DNA of 64,000 nt from Juglans regia (taxonomy: Eukaryota > Streptophyta > Magnoliopsida > Fagales > Juglandaceae), in assembly GCF_001411555.2 (NCBI RefSeq), contig NC_049901.1, positions 11,356,681-11,420,680 on the forward strand, read 5' to 3'. The notes beneath the pieces are model-generated. The model was given only the letters and a program-made list of their open reading frames with translations, made no database searches and was not told the origin of the DNA. Positions 49,441-62,177 of the stretch are shown in pieces; position 1 is the first letter of the stretch, and each line of letters starts with the position of its first letter. A program made the translations under genes and the position numbers.

Positions 49441-50582
49441 TCGCCGGCTTTTCCATCCACCTCTGGGTCTAGTCTTTTTTTATTATTATTTTAATCTTAT
49501 TCATTCTTTGGCTTCTTTTGTGGTCGTCTATCGCGTGCACTTCTTGACCTTCTCAACTTTTGTACAGCTCAGTCAAAACTCTCGAGCTTCTACGTGAAAA
49601 ATAAATCAACGAGTTTTACGTGGGCTGCAATCGCATGCGCAAGCACTGATAACTTTGCCGTTATTATTGGAAAAGCGCTATAAAATGTTATAGAAAGAAC
49701 CCATTATACTTTGAAGGTGCAATATTGATTACACATGCATTGATTAAAAAATATGAATATTTTCTTTTTATAAAATTATATCGAGTCTCACAAAAAAGTA
49801 CCAGTGTGCCGTTTAGTTTGATCGTTGATTTGTCGAGCATGTCTACTAGTATAAATTTTATTTTTTATTTTTTATTTTACATTTTTTTAACTTATTTAAA
49901 CATTTTTTAAAAATAAAAAAATATACAAATACACTTATAGTCATTTTCTTAATAAGTAAATAAAAAAAATTAAATATATGAGCTGTCAAAATAAAGAAAC
50001 AAAATAAAACGCATAAAAGCATTATTCAAAAAATAATGGGTTGGCACACTTGACTTGTAATATCTGATTTCTATTCTTTTATATTGATATTATATTTTTT
50101 ATAATTTTAATTGGGTTAATTTCGACTTAGATTAGACTTGAACGAGACAATAGAAGAAAATTCACGGTGACATAATCGTTGGATCGCCCAAAATGTTCTT
50201 CCGGATGGCATATTTCCATAACAAAAGTGTAGCTAAAATCTAAATTAAGTATAGTAATTTTTTTTAATATCTCAAACTCTTATTGAGAAAAAAATAATGG
50301 GGAAGTACATTTTTCATTCTAAATTATTATCTATTTAATTTATGTTATATGGATTCCAAATGATAAATAAGTTATAACATGCACCTTGAGTTATAAAAAA
50401 TGTTATTATATATCAACTTTTAAGATTCTACTCATGTTAAGATTGTGTCGTGCGATTTATTTTGCGAATTGTTAGATTTTTGAAGAGGATGCATATATAG
50501 TAAAATGATTTACAATTTTGGGATGCACACAGGCTCATTAGCAAGAGGATTAATGACAATTCAATAGTACTTACTAATTATT

Positions 50583-51151
50583 AAAAGTGTAACCGGTTCG
50601 GTCTGATTTTATATATATTTTAGAACTGAACTGGTATATACCAGTTTTAAAATTTGAAGAACCAATACCACACCGGTTATATTCCTAAACCAGTACTTTT
50701 AGTTTTACCTATTCGGTCTAGTATTTCTAATATATTATATATATAATACAATATATATTATAGTATATAATAAAATAGTGATAATATATATTATAATTGT
50801 ATTATAGACTATAATGATGTATTATAATATATAATATAGTGATATATTACAGTATATTATAATATATATTGATATAGTAGTAGTATAACTACTAATACAA
50901 TATACTATAGTAATAATATATAGTTATTTATATAAGATTTTAAAATTTAATATTATATTAATAAGTAATTTATCATCTAATACAAAATTATTTTATATAT
51001 AATTATACATATTATATATAAAATTATATATAATATAAAAATTGAAACCGAACTGATTTCGACTGGTTTTGAAAAAAATGAAACTGGCACCGGACCGAAC
51101 AAAACTCACCAATTCGGTCCGATCTAATTTATCGATTTTTTTTTTCACCCC
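50583..51151. mobile_element. hAT-like MITE, family B copy 3
   Basis: Ends read GTGTAACCGGTTCGGTC and, at the right, CGATTTTTTTTTTCACCCC. The flanks TAATTATT (50575-50582) and TAATTACT (51152-51159) match at 7 of 8 positions. The interior is nearly pure AT with TATA runs. It shares subterminal CGGTC/CCGGTT motifs with the copies at 18051 and 22772. Confidence 0.75.
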
Positions 51152-52592
51152 TAATTACTGTGATAGTATATTTCTTTTTCAAATTTAACATTTATCATAA
51201 CATGATCAAGAATATATATATATATATATATTTATATTTGTAAAAAGAAATATTATAACTTGAATGATAATGAACTCGTATAGTCCTTTGACTCTTTCCA
51301 ATGAAAGAACTAGGCCGAACAATGGACAAAAAAGGGCCGCCCTAATTTCACATTTGGTAGGCTGGTACCATTTTCCAGAAAGGCCTTAAGCTTTCCCGGT
51401 ACAAGTCACGGGCCTAATCCAGGCCCATTAAAAAAAAGGGCTCAGGCCAGTAATGAGCTAAACATTTAGTACATTGGCAGTATAAACCTGAAATGATCTG
51501 ATATCAATAATGAGAAATGTTATCAGAGCTAGAATTCTTATAACTGTATGACTCATTGTTATTCTAGAGAGAGAGAGAGAGAGATTACAATGCGTTAAAG
51601 TATATATCGTTTCAATCTCACATGCACGTACAAAATTACCATGATCGTGATCCTTATAATTCATTGATCGATCATAATCTATGGATTGAGATACTATTAA
51701 TGAGCTCATTAATGGTGATGCTACTGCTAGAGATCCGATGTTGATAGACGATCGAGTTTGTTCATGAAAGTGATACCATAGCTGCAAATATAGAACTCGA
51801 TCCGGATCAGTCGCTATTTTTAGATTCAAAACTGGAATTTCCGTTCCACAAATTATTGATTTGGATGGCATTAATGAAGCTTTCATACCATGCCGAGTTG
51901 TACGGAAAATGATGTCATGACAGCCCATATCAATATATATATATAGATAGAGAGAGAGAGAGAGAGAAGCATGTTAACACCGTTAATTAATTTAGTGATC
52001 ATGAATTAATATGTTAATTATCATGCAAAATAGTAATGGAGTAGCCGTCCATGTACTTATAATTTTATTTATAATTTTATGTACGAAGTTTATTTTATCA
52101 AATTTCTTTTGAAATTCAAATCTTAAATTTTAAATCTCATAATTTTCAATATATCAATATAAAACTGAGATGTATTAAAAATGTAAATTTTTTTGTAAGG
52201 TTTAATTTTAAGTACAGTTAGTATTTTTCATATGTACTTTAATTATTATGCAAAAGAGTAATTAATCATGATCAGCTTTCATCGATCGAATATCATTGCG
52301 ATCTTTATTAATTGGTAGTTAAATATAGTAGTACGCATGCATGCATGGACGATAGCGAAGAATGATGAAAGCATGCAATTAATGCGTCATGAGTTATTGA
52401 TCTATTATATATGACAACCTATGATGAAAGCATGCAATTATGTTGACAACTTTGAGATTGATATGTTTTTGGTGACAAACTAACGAACTTGAGCTAGAGT
52501 TGAGGAAAAGGCTTGATATCGATCGATCTGTATGAAATACTTCCAAAACATTGTGATCATCACGTGTCCACGACCACGACATTTCTGTCATC

Positions 52593-52593
<1 letters not shown>

Positions 52594-52643
<50 letters not shown>
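52594..52643. repeat. (AT)n-(GA)n compound microsatellite
   Basis: About 18 bp of AT followed by about 30 bp of GA. A polymorphic marker candidate; no other role visible. Confidence 0.9.
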
Positions 52644-52648
<5 letters not shown>

Positions 52649-52962
52649 CTCAATCGATCGGCTGAGGCCCACTTCTCAACCGTGTTGACATGCATGGCAC
52701 ATGTCCTTTCACCATTTTCATGCCTAACCAGTGGGGACAATTGGACTATACCTGAGTTCGAAGGGGACATTTACACCAAATATTTTAGATGCTTCACGAT
52801 TAACCTCTCTCTCTCTCCAGAGCTTGTTCGATTGGACGTAGTAGCCTCGATCGGCTCACCTTGGGAATCACAAATTTAAGCTCAAAGTTTGCATTTTTAC
52901 AAGTATTCTATAAATAATTAAATCTCCACGATATTCTGAGTATAAGTTTAAACTTTTACGGG

Positions 52963-53152
52963 TGAGTTTGGTTATTAAATTCATCTCAATTTATTATTAT
53001 AATTTTTTTAAATTTTAATACAAAATATAATAAATAATTTAACTTTTTCAAATTTTAAAATAATAATAATATTAAAAAATAATATTCTAATAATATTTTA
53101 TCATCTCAACTCAACTCAACTCAACTCAATTCATTTCAACATCCAAACACAA
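52963..53152 (+). mobile_element. AT-rich MITE-like repeat, family A copy 2
   Basis: It begins GAGTTTGGTTATTAAATTC and ends CAACATCCAAACAC, so GTTTGG marks both ends in inverted orientation. The core AAAATAATAATAATATT is shared with the copies at 6425, 60246 and 63606. A short CAACT pentamer run lies near the right end. Confidence 0.65.
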
Positions 53153-54817
53153 CGGATTTCAATAATATTAAAATACGTAGATGTTATAAGTTGAAACCCT
53201 AACTTTACATGACCCGCTCATCTTAATTAAAAACTATTCAAAGTATTGGACTCTGTAGTCTGTACTACTTACCTATACCCAAACTTTCATGAGGTTTTGG
53301 GAACATGAGCCGGGCCCAACAACATTTAACTCTCTTATTTTTTTTTTCTTTTCTTTTATTCAAAGTTCAAACTTAGAAAGCTTGGATTCAAATATAACAA
53401 CCACACATGACTTGGACAAAGTCAAGTTTTTCACAAGCTCAAGTCTTTCACAAGCTCTTTATAAAAAAATAAAAATAAAAATAAAATAAAATCTCACTAT
53501 AGAAAAGTGTGACAAACTTATTTTTATTTTTTATTTTTTTTATGAAATCCACATTTTTACAAAAAGTTTATACAAATTAAGCGTATACATTTAGGACTTG
53601 TATATAACATTACTCTATATATAATACCCTAGCTAGCGCTACATACATATATAAGATTAGTACTGATCATAGCTGCTGCGCTCAATATAGACTCATGTTC
53701 TTAATAATTATTTATATACCAACATGATATATTTAACAAGCATGCATCATGCATGATATATTGATCATCGACCGTATGCTCTACCAAAATATTCTTCCTC
53801 GTGCATCATCCAGTAATGTGTTATTCCTTGATTGGCAGCTTGCACGTACATGATATAATGCAAATTAACCTCGATCGATCGTTTTCCTTTTCGTTTTTCC
53901 GATATTTGATAATGTTCACTTAAATTAAGATTTTATATATATAATATGGCGAGTGCTACTCTAGATATAATAATGTAGAAAACAACTATTTACTAAAGTC
54001 ACAATCATCGATACATCCAATGAATATTTTGATCATCAGCTCACAACTATATATAAGATATTACGTACTAACAATATTGATCTTATCCATATAAACAATA
54101 TTAATAGTAAACAATGTTAATATATATTGTTGCTTTTTCTTTGGATTTATCATGCGGCATCTACAATCTCATTGTCCCTCGTAATGTAGAGGAAGTTCGA
54201 GTAACATAGGTGGAGGTGTTTCAGAAAGAAAGAAAGAAAGAAAGAAAAAGTTGGAACTCGGTGGCACCATTAATATATATCGCCATTTCATACGTTTAAT
54301 GTTGTAAGGGGAAAATAGCTAGATATATATAGAGGTGTGTACGTAACTTTTGTCTTGGGTTAATTGTATGACAAAGAGATCAGGGAGGGTCGACAATATG
54401 TCTTGATCTTATATATGCTCTGGACAAAACATTGGAATTTGGAAATTGAATTAATTCGATCGATACCCTAGTTGTCTTACTGACATCCGAGAGAGTATAG
54501 TATGTATAGGCAATGGTACTGCTATCAGTGTTAAGATCAGATCAGATGGGAGATGATCCACGACTGTAGTACCATATTATATATATAAAATATAATATTT
54601 TATTAAGGACAATTAATGCAGATTTGTGCAAGCTTATGGCATTCAAGTTTAATACAAGTATTTTGATAAGAAGCAAAATCTATCTAAGAAATTAATCTAA
54701 TTTTTTATGATAGACCGTATGCTCTGAACTTGTATTTAACACTACTCTTCTATAAATATGTCATGCATGCATATTCCAACCCTAAGTTTTCATTTGATTT
54801 ATTTTGTGGGACCTTGA

Positions 54818-54818
<1 letters not shown>

Positions 54819-54852
<34 letters not shown>

Positions 54853-54867
54853 GTGTGTGTATATATA
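54819..54867. repeat. (AT)n-(GT)n microsatellite
   Basis: AT run grading into ATGT and GT repeats, in the upstream region of GA20ox. Confidence 0.9.
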
Positions 54868-55271
54868 ATTTATAGATTTCAAAAGTGGATATAATTAAAA
54901 CTACGCGATTTCAAATTCATTCCTTTTAATATATATAATTGGAAATCTTAATAAAAACTTAATTAGTTGTTTATCCAAATTTTAATATATAACCAGATTA
55001 ACAAGATATTTGGAATTTAAAGAACTAAATTCAGATATCATCGATCTTTGTCTCAAAATCCAGCCATTTAAACTTACTTACCATAAATTATAACAGAAAA
55101 TAGAAGCTGCGAGATTTTAGTGATTTTAATTTATTGAAGAAAGTGATCACCAAAGGGTTAAAGGACGCCCACTCGTCTCAGTTGTTGGCACCTTTACAAC
55201 CTTCCAAACCTTAAATTTGCTACGACCTTTCCAATGGACGGCCTTTGGCCTTTTCCTTCTCACTCCTCTCG

Positions 55272-55283
55272 TCTATATATATC
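55272..55283 (+). promoter_or_regulatory. Probable TATA box of GA20ox
   Basis: TCTATATATATC lies about 170 bp before the start codon, after a pyrimidine-rich stretch. A weaker alternative, CTCTATAAAT, lies near 55393 but would leave a very short leader. The choice is by position only. Confidence 0.5.
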
Positions 55284-55448
55284 TTTAATTTCCTCTTACT
55301 AATACAGTACTCTCTTTAATTTAAGCTCTCTAGCTCATTCATTTATTTATACTCTCAGTTTTGTTCTATATATAGCTCTCTCTGTCCTTGTGCTCTATAA
55401 ATTATATACAGCTAGCTAGCTAATTCATCTACTCCAGAGCCCTTTAAA

Positions 55449-56349
55449 ATGTCACTCACATTGGACTCTAGCACTTCACCCATTCCTCTGTGTCCATTAA
55501 TGGAGCTTAAAGATGAGAATGGAACTTTGGTTTTTGACTCTGCCCTGCTTCAGAAACAATCAAACTTGCCCAGTGCGTTTATGTGGCCCCTGCGAGACTT
55601 GGTACACACTCATGAAGAAGAGCTTAAAGAACCTCTGATAGACCTGGGTGGGTTCATTCGAGGTGACAATGCGGCAACTGCTCGCGCAGTTGAGCTCGTG
55701 AGGGCGGCTTGCTTGAACCATGGTTTCTTCCAAGTGACCAACCATGGTGTTGATGCCAGTCTCATTCGTGCCGCATATGAGGAGATCGATGCCATTTTCA
55801 AGATGCCTCTCGGCAAGAAGCTCAGCCTTTACAAGAAGCCCGGCTGCATCTCAGGGTATTCCGGCGCCCATGCAGATCGCTATTCGTCTAAGTTGCCATG
55901 GAAGGAGACATTTTCCTTTGGGTACCATGGGAACGAGTCCGAGCCCATCGTATTTAACTATTTCAAGTCTGTCTTAGGAGAAGATTTTGAACAGACAGGG
56001 TGAGATAATCATAGACGATTACGTAGCTAAATATTAATACTCCAGACATCGACAGTGATGCACTGTTTTATAATTAAGTTCCATGCCTAGCTTTTAGCAA
56101 GTTCAATCTAGCTAGCAATTTCATTTTCTAGAATTACTACCCTTATTATTATTATTATTATTATTATTATTTTCAATAAGAACAAAAACCAGTAGTACTA
56201 GTAGTACTTCTGTAGATGGATTTGCATGGACTTTCATTTTTTCCCTCTATGCTTCGATCGAATTAATATAAATAAATTACTAAAGCCCGACCTTTTGACT
56301 TGATATATAGTAGGCCGGACTGCTAAATAATGAAGCTTGTTCCAGTTTG

Positions 56350-56421
<72 letters not shown>

Positions 56422-57935
56422 AATATATATATGATCTAACGGAGAGCATGAACTATGTTTAATTTGTTACAGTTGGGTTTACCAAAGATACTGTGAAGCC
56501 ATGAAGGAGGTTTCTCTAGTGATTATGGAGCTCTTGGCAGTTAGCTTGGGTGTTGATCGTTTACACTACAGAAAGTTTTTTGAAGATGGAAGCTCAATAA
56601 TGAGGTGTAACAACTATCCCCCTTGCAAAAAATCTGGCCTCACCCTCGGCACCGGTCCTCATTGCGACCCAACCTCCTTGACCATACTTCATCAGGACCA
56701 AGTCGGAGGCCTCGAGGTTTTTGCAAACAACAGATGGCAAGCAATTCGACCTCGTCCAGATGCCCTAGTCATAAACATTGGTGATACCTTTATGGTACGT
56801 ACGTACGTCCTTAATTAATTCCCGATATCATTTCTGGCCCTCGATCGATCTGATTTTGTTTAATTATTTCGTGTTAATTTTATTGCAAAATTAAATTGAA
56901 ATCGTGAAGTCATGGAAAAGACTCGGAGATTATAAGTCTATGTTTTTATAACGTCCTGAGTAACAGGCGTAAAACACACACGCATGCATGCATGCATGAT
57001 GGGGACAAGTAGGTCTCAGCATTAATTATTTTCTGTTAAGATTAAGACATGAATTTTGACCTTGAAATGACTAAGGATGATCAATTATAGAGTCGCAATG
57101 CACATAAAGGTGTTGGCCCCTATATATATAGCCGTTTCCGAATACTAGCTAGCTAGTTTTTCTAATAATTTAAAGCTAGTACTTTGAGATCCACGTACGC
57201 AGCCACAACCGGTACGTGGCTCGATCTGGAGTAATTTTTGTGGGTCGACCATCAGCATTATAATTCATAATTTTATGAAAACTTAGGGTTTAGTCAACAC
57301 ACATGAGATAAGAAAGTCATGCATGATGATGGTCTAAGATGCGTAACTGTTTGTTTGAAAGAACATGAATTAATTACAAGAAGGACTAGTCCTGCTTATA
57401 AGATCAGTCCAAAATAATTCTATTAATAATTATCTTCTTTTCAAGGCATTTTGGACATCATGAGACTATATACAATGATATGCCTCGTAAATTTCTGTAG
57501 AACTAGGGGCATAAATATATGTCGTGTTTTCATGGCAGAAACACTAGCTCTGTGGTATATATGTTAATGCAGCCTGAAGCTGCTGGTAGCCAGAGCAGGC
57601 CGATAAAAGATATTATGATGATTTGATTTTTGTTTGTTTTGATAAATGTACGTACGCAGGCATTATCCAATGGGAGGTATAAGAGTTGCCTGCATAGGGC
57701 AGTGGTGAACAGGGAAAAGGAGAGGAGATCATTGGTTTTCTTCGTGTGCCCTAGAGAGGACAAAGTGGTGAGGCCCCCACAAGATCTGGTTTGCGGAGAA
57801 TGGCCAAGGAAGTACCCGGATTTCACATGGTCCGACCTCTTGGAGTTTACCCAAAAGCACTACAGAGCTGATGTCACTACCCTCCAAAGCTTCATCCAAT
57901 GGCTTAATCTATCTACCAAAGAATCCAACTTTTAG
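55449..57935 (+). CDS. GA20ox: Gibberellin 20-oxidase, three exons, 382 aa
   Basis: A cytosolic Fe(II)/2-oxoglutarate dioxygenase that oxidises C-20 of GA12/GA53 stepwise to GA9/GA20, the main rate-setting step before bioactive gibberellins. Exons 55449-55999, 56473-56794 and 57660-57935 join in frame (551+322+276 nt). Seen: the DIOX_N region ([19 protein letters not shown]), the gibberellin-binding motif LPWKETFSF (149-157), the 2-OG motif NNYPPC (230-235), the iron ligands H247, D249 ([10 protein letters not shown]) and H303 (LHRAVV), and R313/S315 (RRS) for 2-OG. Length is normal for the family and the two introns sit at the positions I know for GA20ox genes. LPWKET plus NYPPC separates it from GA3ox and GA2ox. 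Intron 1 has a long CT/AT microsatellite. Family genes are usually down-regulated by their product, but no such element was identified. Confidence 0.96.
56354..56420. repeat. (CT)n-(AT)n microsatellite in GA20ox intron 1
   Basis: About 47 bp of CT followed by 20 bp of AT, ending about 50 bp upstream of the exon 2 acceptor at 56471-56472. Length variation here could alter the distance to the branch point region. Confidence 0.92.
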
Positions 57936-60245
57936 TCCCTTTAATTGGCAGATTCTGATCAACGAATATCGATCTCAATATGCATGATATTCCCTCCCCC
58001 ACTCCCACACCAAAACCCCTTAATTCCCTCCCTATTTTGTTTATATATCCATGTATGTCTTTTAAGCACATATCTAGGGTTTCACCAGCCAGCTAATATT
58101 ATTTGGTTTTGGTGTACCCTAGTTCTAGTACTAGTAGTAGTAGTACCGTATATACATGACAACTTTCACGAGTACCAGTACTACTGTACTACTACTTCTC
58201 ATCAGTACCGTAGTACTCATGAGTCATGAGATCTGTAATTTGATCTTTCTCTCAGTACTCATGTATGGTGTACGTGCATATGGATCAGGCACAGTACGCA
58301 TGCATGCGCTCTTAAGAGAAGATTTTTTACGTTATCAGTGCATGTACGTAAGCTCGTGTCAGTACTAGCTATATATCAATTGTCAATATAATCAAGAGCA
58401 AGCTAGCTAGCTAGCTGCTATGCTCTCATGTCTCATGATTCGATCGGTTTCTAGTTTTTCGGACCTTTTTGTTGCATATGGAATATCAACTAATTGTAGT
58501 ACTGTTTATATTACGTATTCCTTCAAATCTGAATTAAACCACATATATTAGGCTAGTTTTTCGGACCTTTTTGTTGCATATGGAATATCAACTAATTGTA
58601 GTACTGTTTATATTACGTACCATTCCTTCAAATCTGAATTAAACCACATATATTAGGTTAATCTAAGTACAATAATCAGTACGCGCGCAGTAGTACGTAC
58701 GCATCATTCGTTGAGATTAATTTTATTTGAAAATTAGGTTCATTTAAATGTATGGCAAGTATTCATGATCAACATGGGATATTGATGCATGCAATTATTA
58801 ATATCAAATGCCATCATTAATTCATGATCATCAATATACCGCTAGGCATTTAATTCATGGCCATGCAGAACCCTATAATCATCGACCTATCATGTGTTAG
58901 TTCTTACCCATGAACATATATATCTCCTCACTCTGATCTCCTCAGTTGACGATCTCTTTTGTTAATTTTCCTTCCAATTTTAACTTCTTTAGAAATCCCA
59001 AAAGTACAACAAAAACATGGCTGATCATCAGGTATCTCAAACTTTTTCTAGTGCCCAAGTACTGGTCAATAATGTAATGGCATCGATCGATCGAAGGCCG
59101 CGGCCTACGTACATGCATGAAAGAAAGATTAATGGAACAGGACTAGAGAGAGGTTGAACTAGATATAGAAAGAGGTTGAACTACTGGCCGGTAAATAGAT
59201 CCAGGTCTCTACTAATTAAACAAACTGTGTTGTATCGATCCGATCAAGTTGTACGTTTTGTGCACAGGAATTACGTACAGACTGCAGTATACCGAAATCC
59301 GGAGGACTAATAGGGGGGGATTAATGATATAATTTTCAGGTGGGATATACAACGAATTATTACTCACATTACTTCCATGAGTTCGACGCCAACATCACAT
59401 GCAATAGGATGCATGCATCAGTCTTCGAGTTTTCTATTATTAAACAAACACTGAGAGACATGCATCAACAACTATATATATATATATATATATAGCTGGT
59501 TTGAGTCCGTTTGACTACAATCATGTCGTTCTGCCCATGCATGAAGTATTAATTCCCCTAGCTTAATTAGTTCCCAGCTCATTATTTGTTGCCCGTTACG
59601 TACTCTAGCTGGAGCTAACTTTGAGACAAAAGCCTTATCATCGATGTTTGTTAATTTGTCATCATTAATCCTTGTTCTCTTCCAAGAATCCAACTGATCT
59701 TCGTGTGTGTCTATATATATTTATATATATAACTGGGTTTTAGAGAAGAGCAGACAACGTACGTGTTGCCCGCATGGATACGTGCGTGTCTGCATATGAG
59801 AGGAGTACAAACTGGACATGCACGCAACTTGCTGGCTAAACTTGTCAGACCAATTGTTTTATTTTTTTGCCTTTCACTTCCTATGATTTTTCTCAGCTTT
59901 CTGTGTTGCAGTGTGAAATATATCGTAAGAGACAAAGTATACAACTTTCTCTTGTTTCATATTGTGTTTTAATTTAATGATTTTATCTTTTCTGACAACT
60001 TTCATGATGTTTTTTTATCTTTAGCTATATAAGTACGGCTAGCTTGCGGGCTTTAGTTTGGCGCTTTGAATTTTGATTTGAATTCTAGGTTTCTCTCTCT
60101 CTCTATCTCTCTCAATATATATACACACAAATTTAAGGTGTGCCAATCGCACGTAAGAACATTGAAAAAAGTCGAACCTATCATAATAAAATGAGTTTTT
60201 TAAGGACTTATCACTTACGTACGTGCCTTGAACTTGCATAATTTA
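57936..60245. other. Downstream of GA20ox, no supportable gene
   Basis: The 3' UTR and polyadenylation region of GA20ox must lie at the start. The rest is AT-rich with a 103-bp tandem duplication (58451-58657), ACGTACGT-like motifs and TA runs. No domain-bearing frame on either strand. Confidence 0.5.
58451..58657 (+). repeat. Tandem duplication, two 102-105 bp copies
   Basis: Copy 1 is 58451-58552 and copy 2 is 58553-58657. They are essentially identical apart from a 3-bp insertion in copy 2 (GTATTCC versus GTACCATTCC). Such close identity points to a recent duplication. Confidence 0.93.
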
Positions 60246-60452
60246 GGCTTGTTTGAATAAAAAAATGTACGATTTCATTTCACCTTAATATCTTATTATT
60301 ATAATTTTTTTAAATTTTTATATAAAATATAATAAATAATTATTTTTTTCAAATCTTAAAATAATAATAATATTAAAAAATAATATTTTATTCAACTTTT
60401 AATTTTCATCTAAAACCATATCATCTTATCTCATAACTATCCAAATATGGCC
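60246..60452 (+). mobile_element. AT-rich MITE-like repeat, family A copy 3
   Basis: It begins GCTTGTTTGAATAAAA and ends ACTATCCAAATATGGCC, with the shared AAAATAATAATAATATTAAA core. No ORF. Confidence 0.6.
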
Positions 60453-61394
60453 TTATTTTTCTTCTCTTGCTATGATCTTTGGAATTACCTCTAATATTTC
60501 TATGTTTTATGCGAACTTTTCGGCAAAATTCATATTAGTAATTCTAATTGTCAATTTATTTAAAATTAATTTCTATAAACTTGGAGAGAGATATATTATA
60601 TTCATCGATCTTTATAGTATTTGACATCACATCACGCAAATCCATTTTCAAGTCGATCATAGGAAGCATTATTATGATGCTAGCTTCTCCTACTCACTTA
60701 CACTTGTTGCATGAACCATAATTAGTCAACAATCTATCTAAAACGTACACTTAGTCGATTATCATGTTAGAGCCCTGGTATTGGACTAATCAAATGTTAG
60801 TGTAATTCAAAATATAGCTTATAAGTTTTGTATAAATAACCTGCATTGAACTAACTAAAAATCTTTAGCTTAGACTTTGAGCTACAGTAACTCTAAAGGA
60901 ATTTTCAAAGTTGGAGAGTCACTATCCACCCATCAAACCCATATTTTATTCACAAATAATCAACAAGCTTTTATTAAATTCTTTTTAAAACTTTCATTAG
61001 TAAACAAGGCTATATTATGTCCATATTTTTCAGAAAATATTTTTTGTAAACAAGCCTATATTGTGCTGGATAATTAGGTTGATATAAAAAATAGTTGAGA
61101 AATAATAATTTTAAATAAAAATTAAATTATTAATTAATATATGGAGTGTATTTTTGGAAATATGAAAAAAAATATTTTTAAAATACATAATATTATATTA
61201 TTATTTTTACTTTGAAATAGATAGTCCAATGTGGATTAATATCTTCGATGGCTTTAGTTTTAGCCAAAACCTTAACTTTTAGTCAAATTTTAGACTTGGC
61301 AATGACTATTGCTAATGCTTTAGGAAGATCATACATTCAAGTCTTAATTTTATGATATTGTTGACCCAACGCAACTAAAAAATAGATTAGATTA
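60453..61394. other. Intergenic, no supportable feature
   Basis: AT-rich sequence. Bases around 61215-61260 (AGTCCAATGTGGATTAATAT and following) resemble the interior of the GAGCATC-type MITE at 18826-19428, hinting at a related remnant. Confidence 0.4.
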
Positions 61395-61404
61395 TATTCG
61401 CAAT

Positions 61405-62090
61405 GTGTGGTCAATGATCGGGTACTGGGTGTTAATGTCGTGTTTCAAGGCCTGAGCAACTCCATGCCATTGTGCAATCGGACCAGGTTTATGCTAAGAT
61501 GGAAAATATGGGGCTTAGGGAGTCGTGATACCTCCGACGCTTAAGTTAGTTTCAATGTAGGAGATGAATAGAGAAATAATGGCTTAAGGAAAATGAGGTA
61601 TTCAAGAGTGTGAGTAACCCCATTCTTGGCTGAGAGATGAGGTATTTATACTTAGCTGGGGTGAGCCCCGAGGTGGAGGTGGCTAGTGTGCGGCTTCGTA
61701 CTAGGATTGAGTGTCCCTGCCATCTTCCCGCTTCTCGTCAGGCCTGATCACTGTTGTTGCTGACACCATGCATGCTGTTGCGTGCCAACCCCTGGGGCGC
61801 AGGCGCATTAAATGCGGCATGGATACAGCTATCATGGCGTGCTTGTTCTCGTCCTGGTCAGACACGTTTGTGCTCCTGCGCTGTCCGAACAACAGGTTTA
61901 GGGACAAGGAATGTCACTAGTTGTCCGCCAATCATGGTGTCAGGCTATCCTGCCTTACCTCCCATCCTTTTGTCAGTGTACCATTTCCAATGCTTCTCCT
62001 TTTGGGTTTCTAGGGTCAACCCGGCCCAGCCCAAGCCTTACCTGTGGTCCCGGGCCCAGTCTTGAGGATTACTCCCCTCACACTGGGTTC
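61405..62090. mobile_element. GC-rich insertion between 10-bp direct repeats
   Basis: TATTCGCAAT occurs exactly at 61395-61404 and 62091-62100. The enclosed 686 bp is clearly GC-richer than its AT-rich surroundings and has no recognisable domain. A TATTTATAC box lies near 61634. A 9-10 bp duplication would suit a Mutator-like element, but no terminal inverted repeats were seen; an LTR relic with altered ends is the alternative. Confidence 0.45.
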
Positions 62091-62132
62091 TATTCGCAAT
62101 AATCCAAATGCAAACCAATTGAAGCTATAGTA

Positions 62133-62133
62133 T

Positions 62134-62172
<39 letters not shown>
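62133..62172. repeat. (AT)n microsatellite
   Basis: An AT run of about 40 bp with one AAAT interruption, just right of the GC-rich insertion. Confidence 0.9.

Positions 62173-62177
<5 letters not shown>

Larger units (their letters stand above)
49450..55260. other. Gene-free interval between RGLG and GA20ox
   Basis: About 5.8 kb of AT-rich sequence holding a hAT-like MITE (50583-51151), a family A MITE (52963-53152) and TA/GA microsatellites. Open frames are short and unlike any protein I know. The last kilobase or so is the likely upstream regulatory region of the GA20ox gene. Confidence 0.55.
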
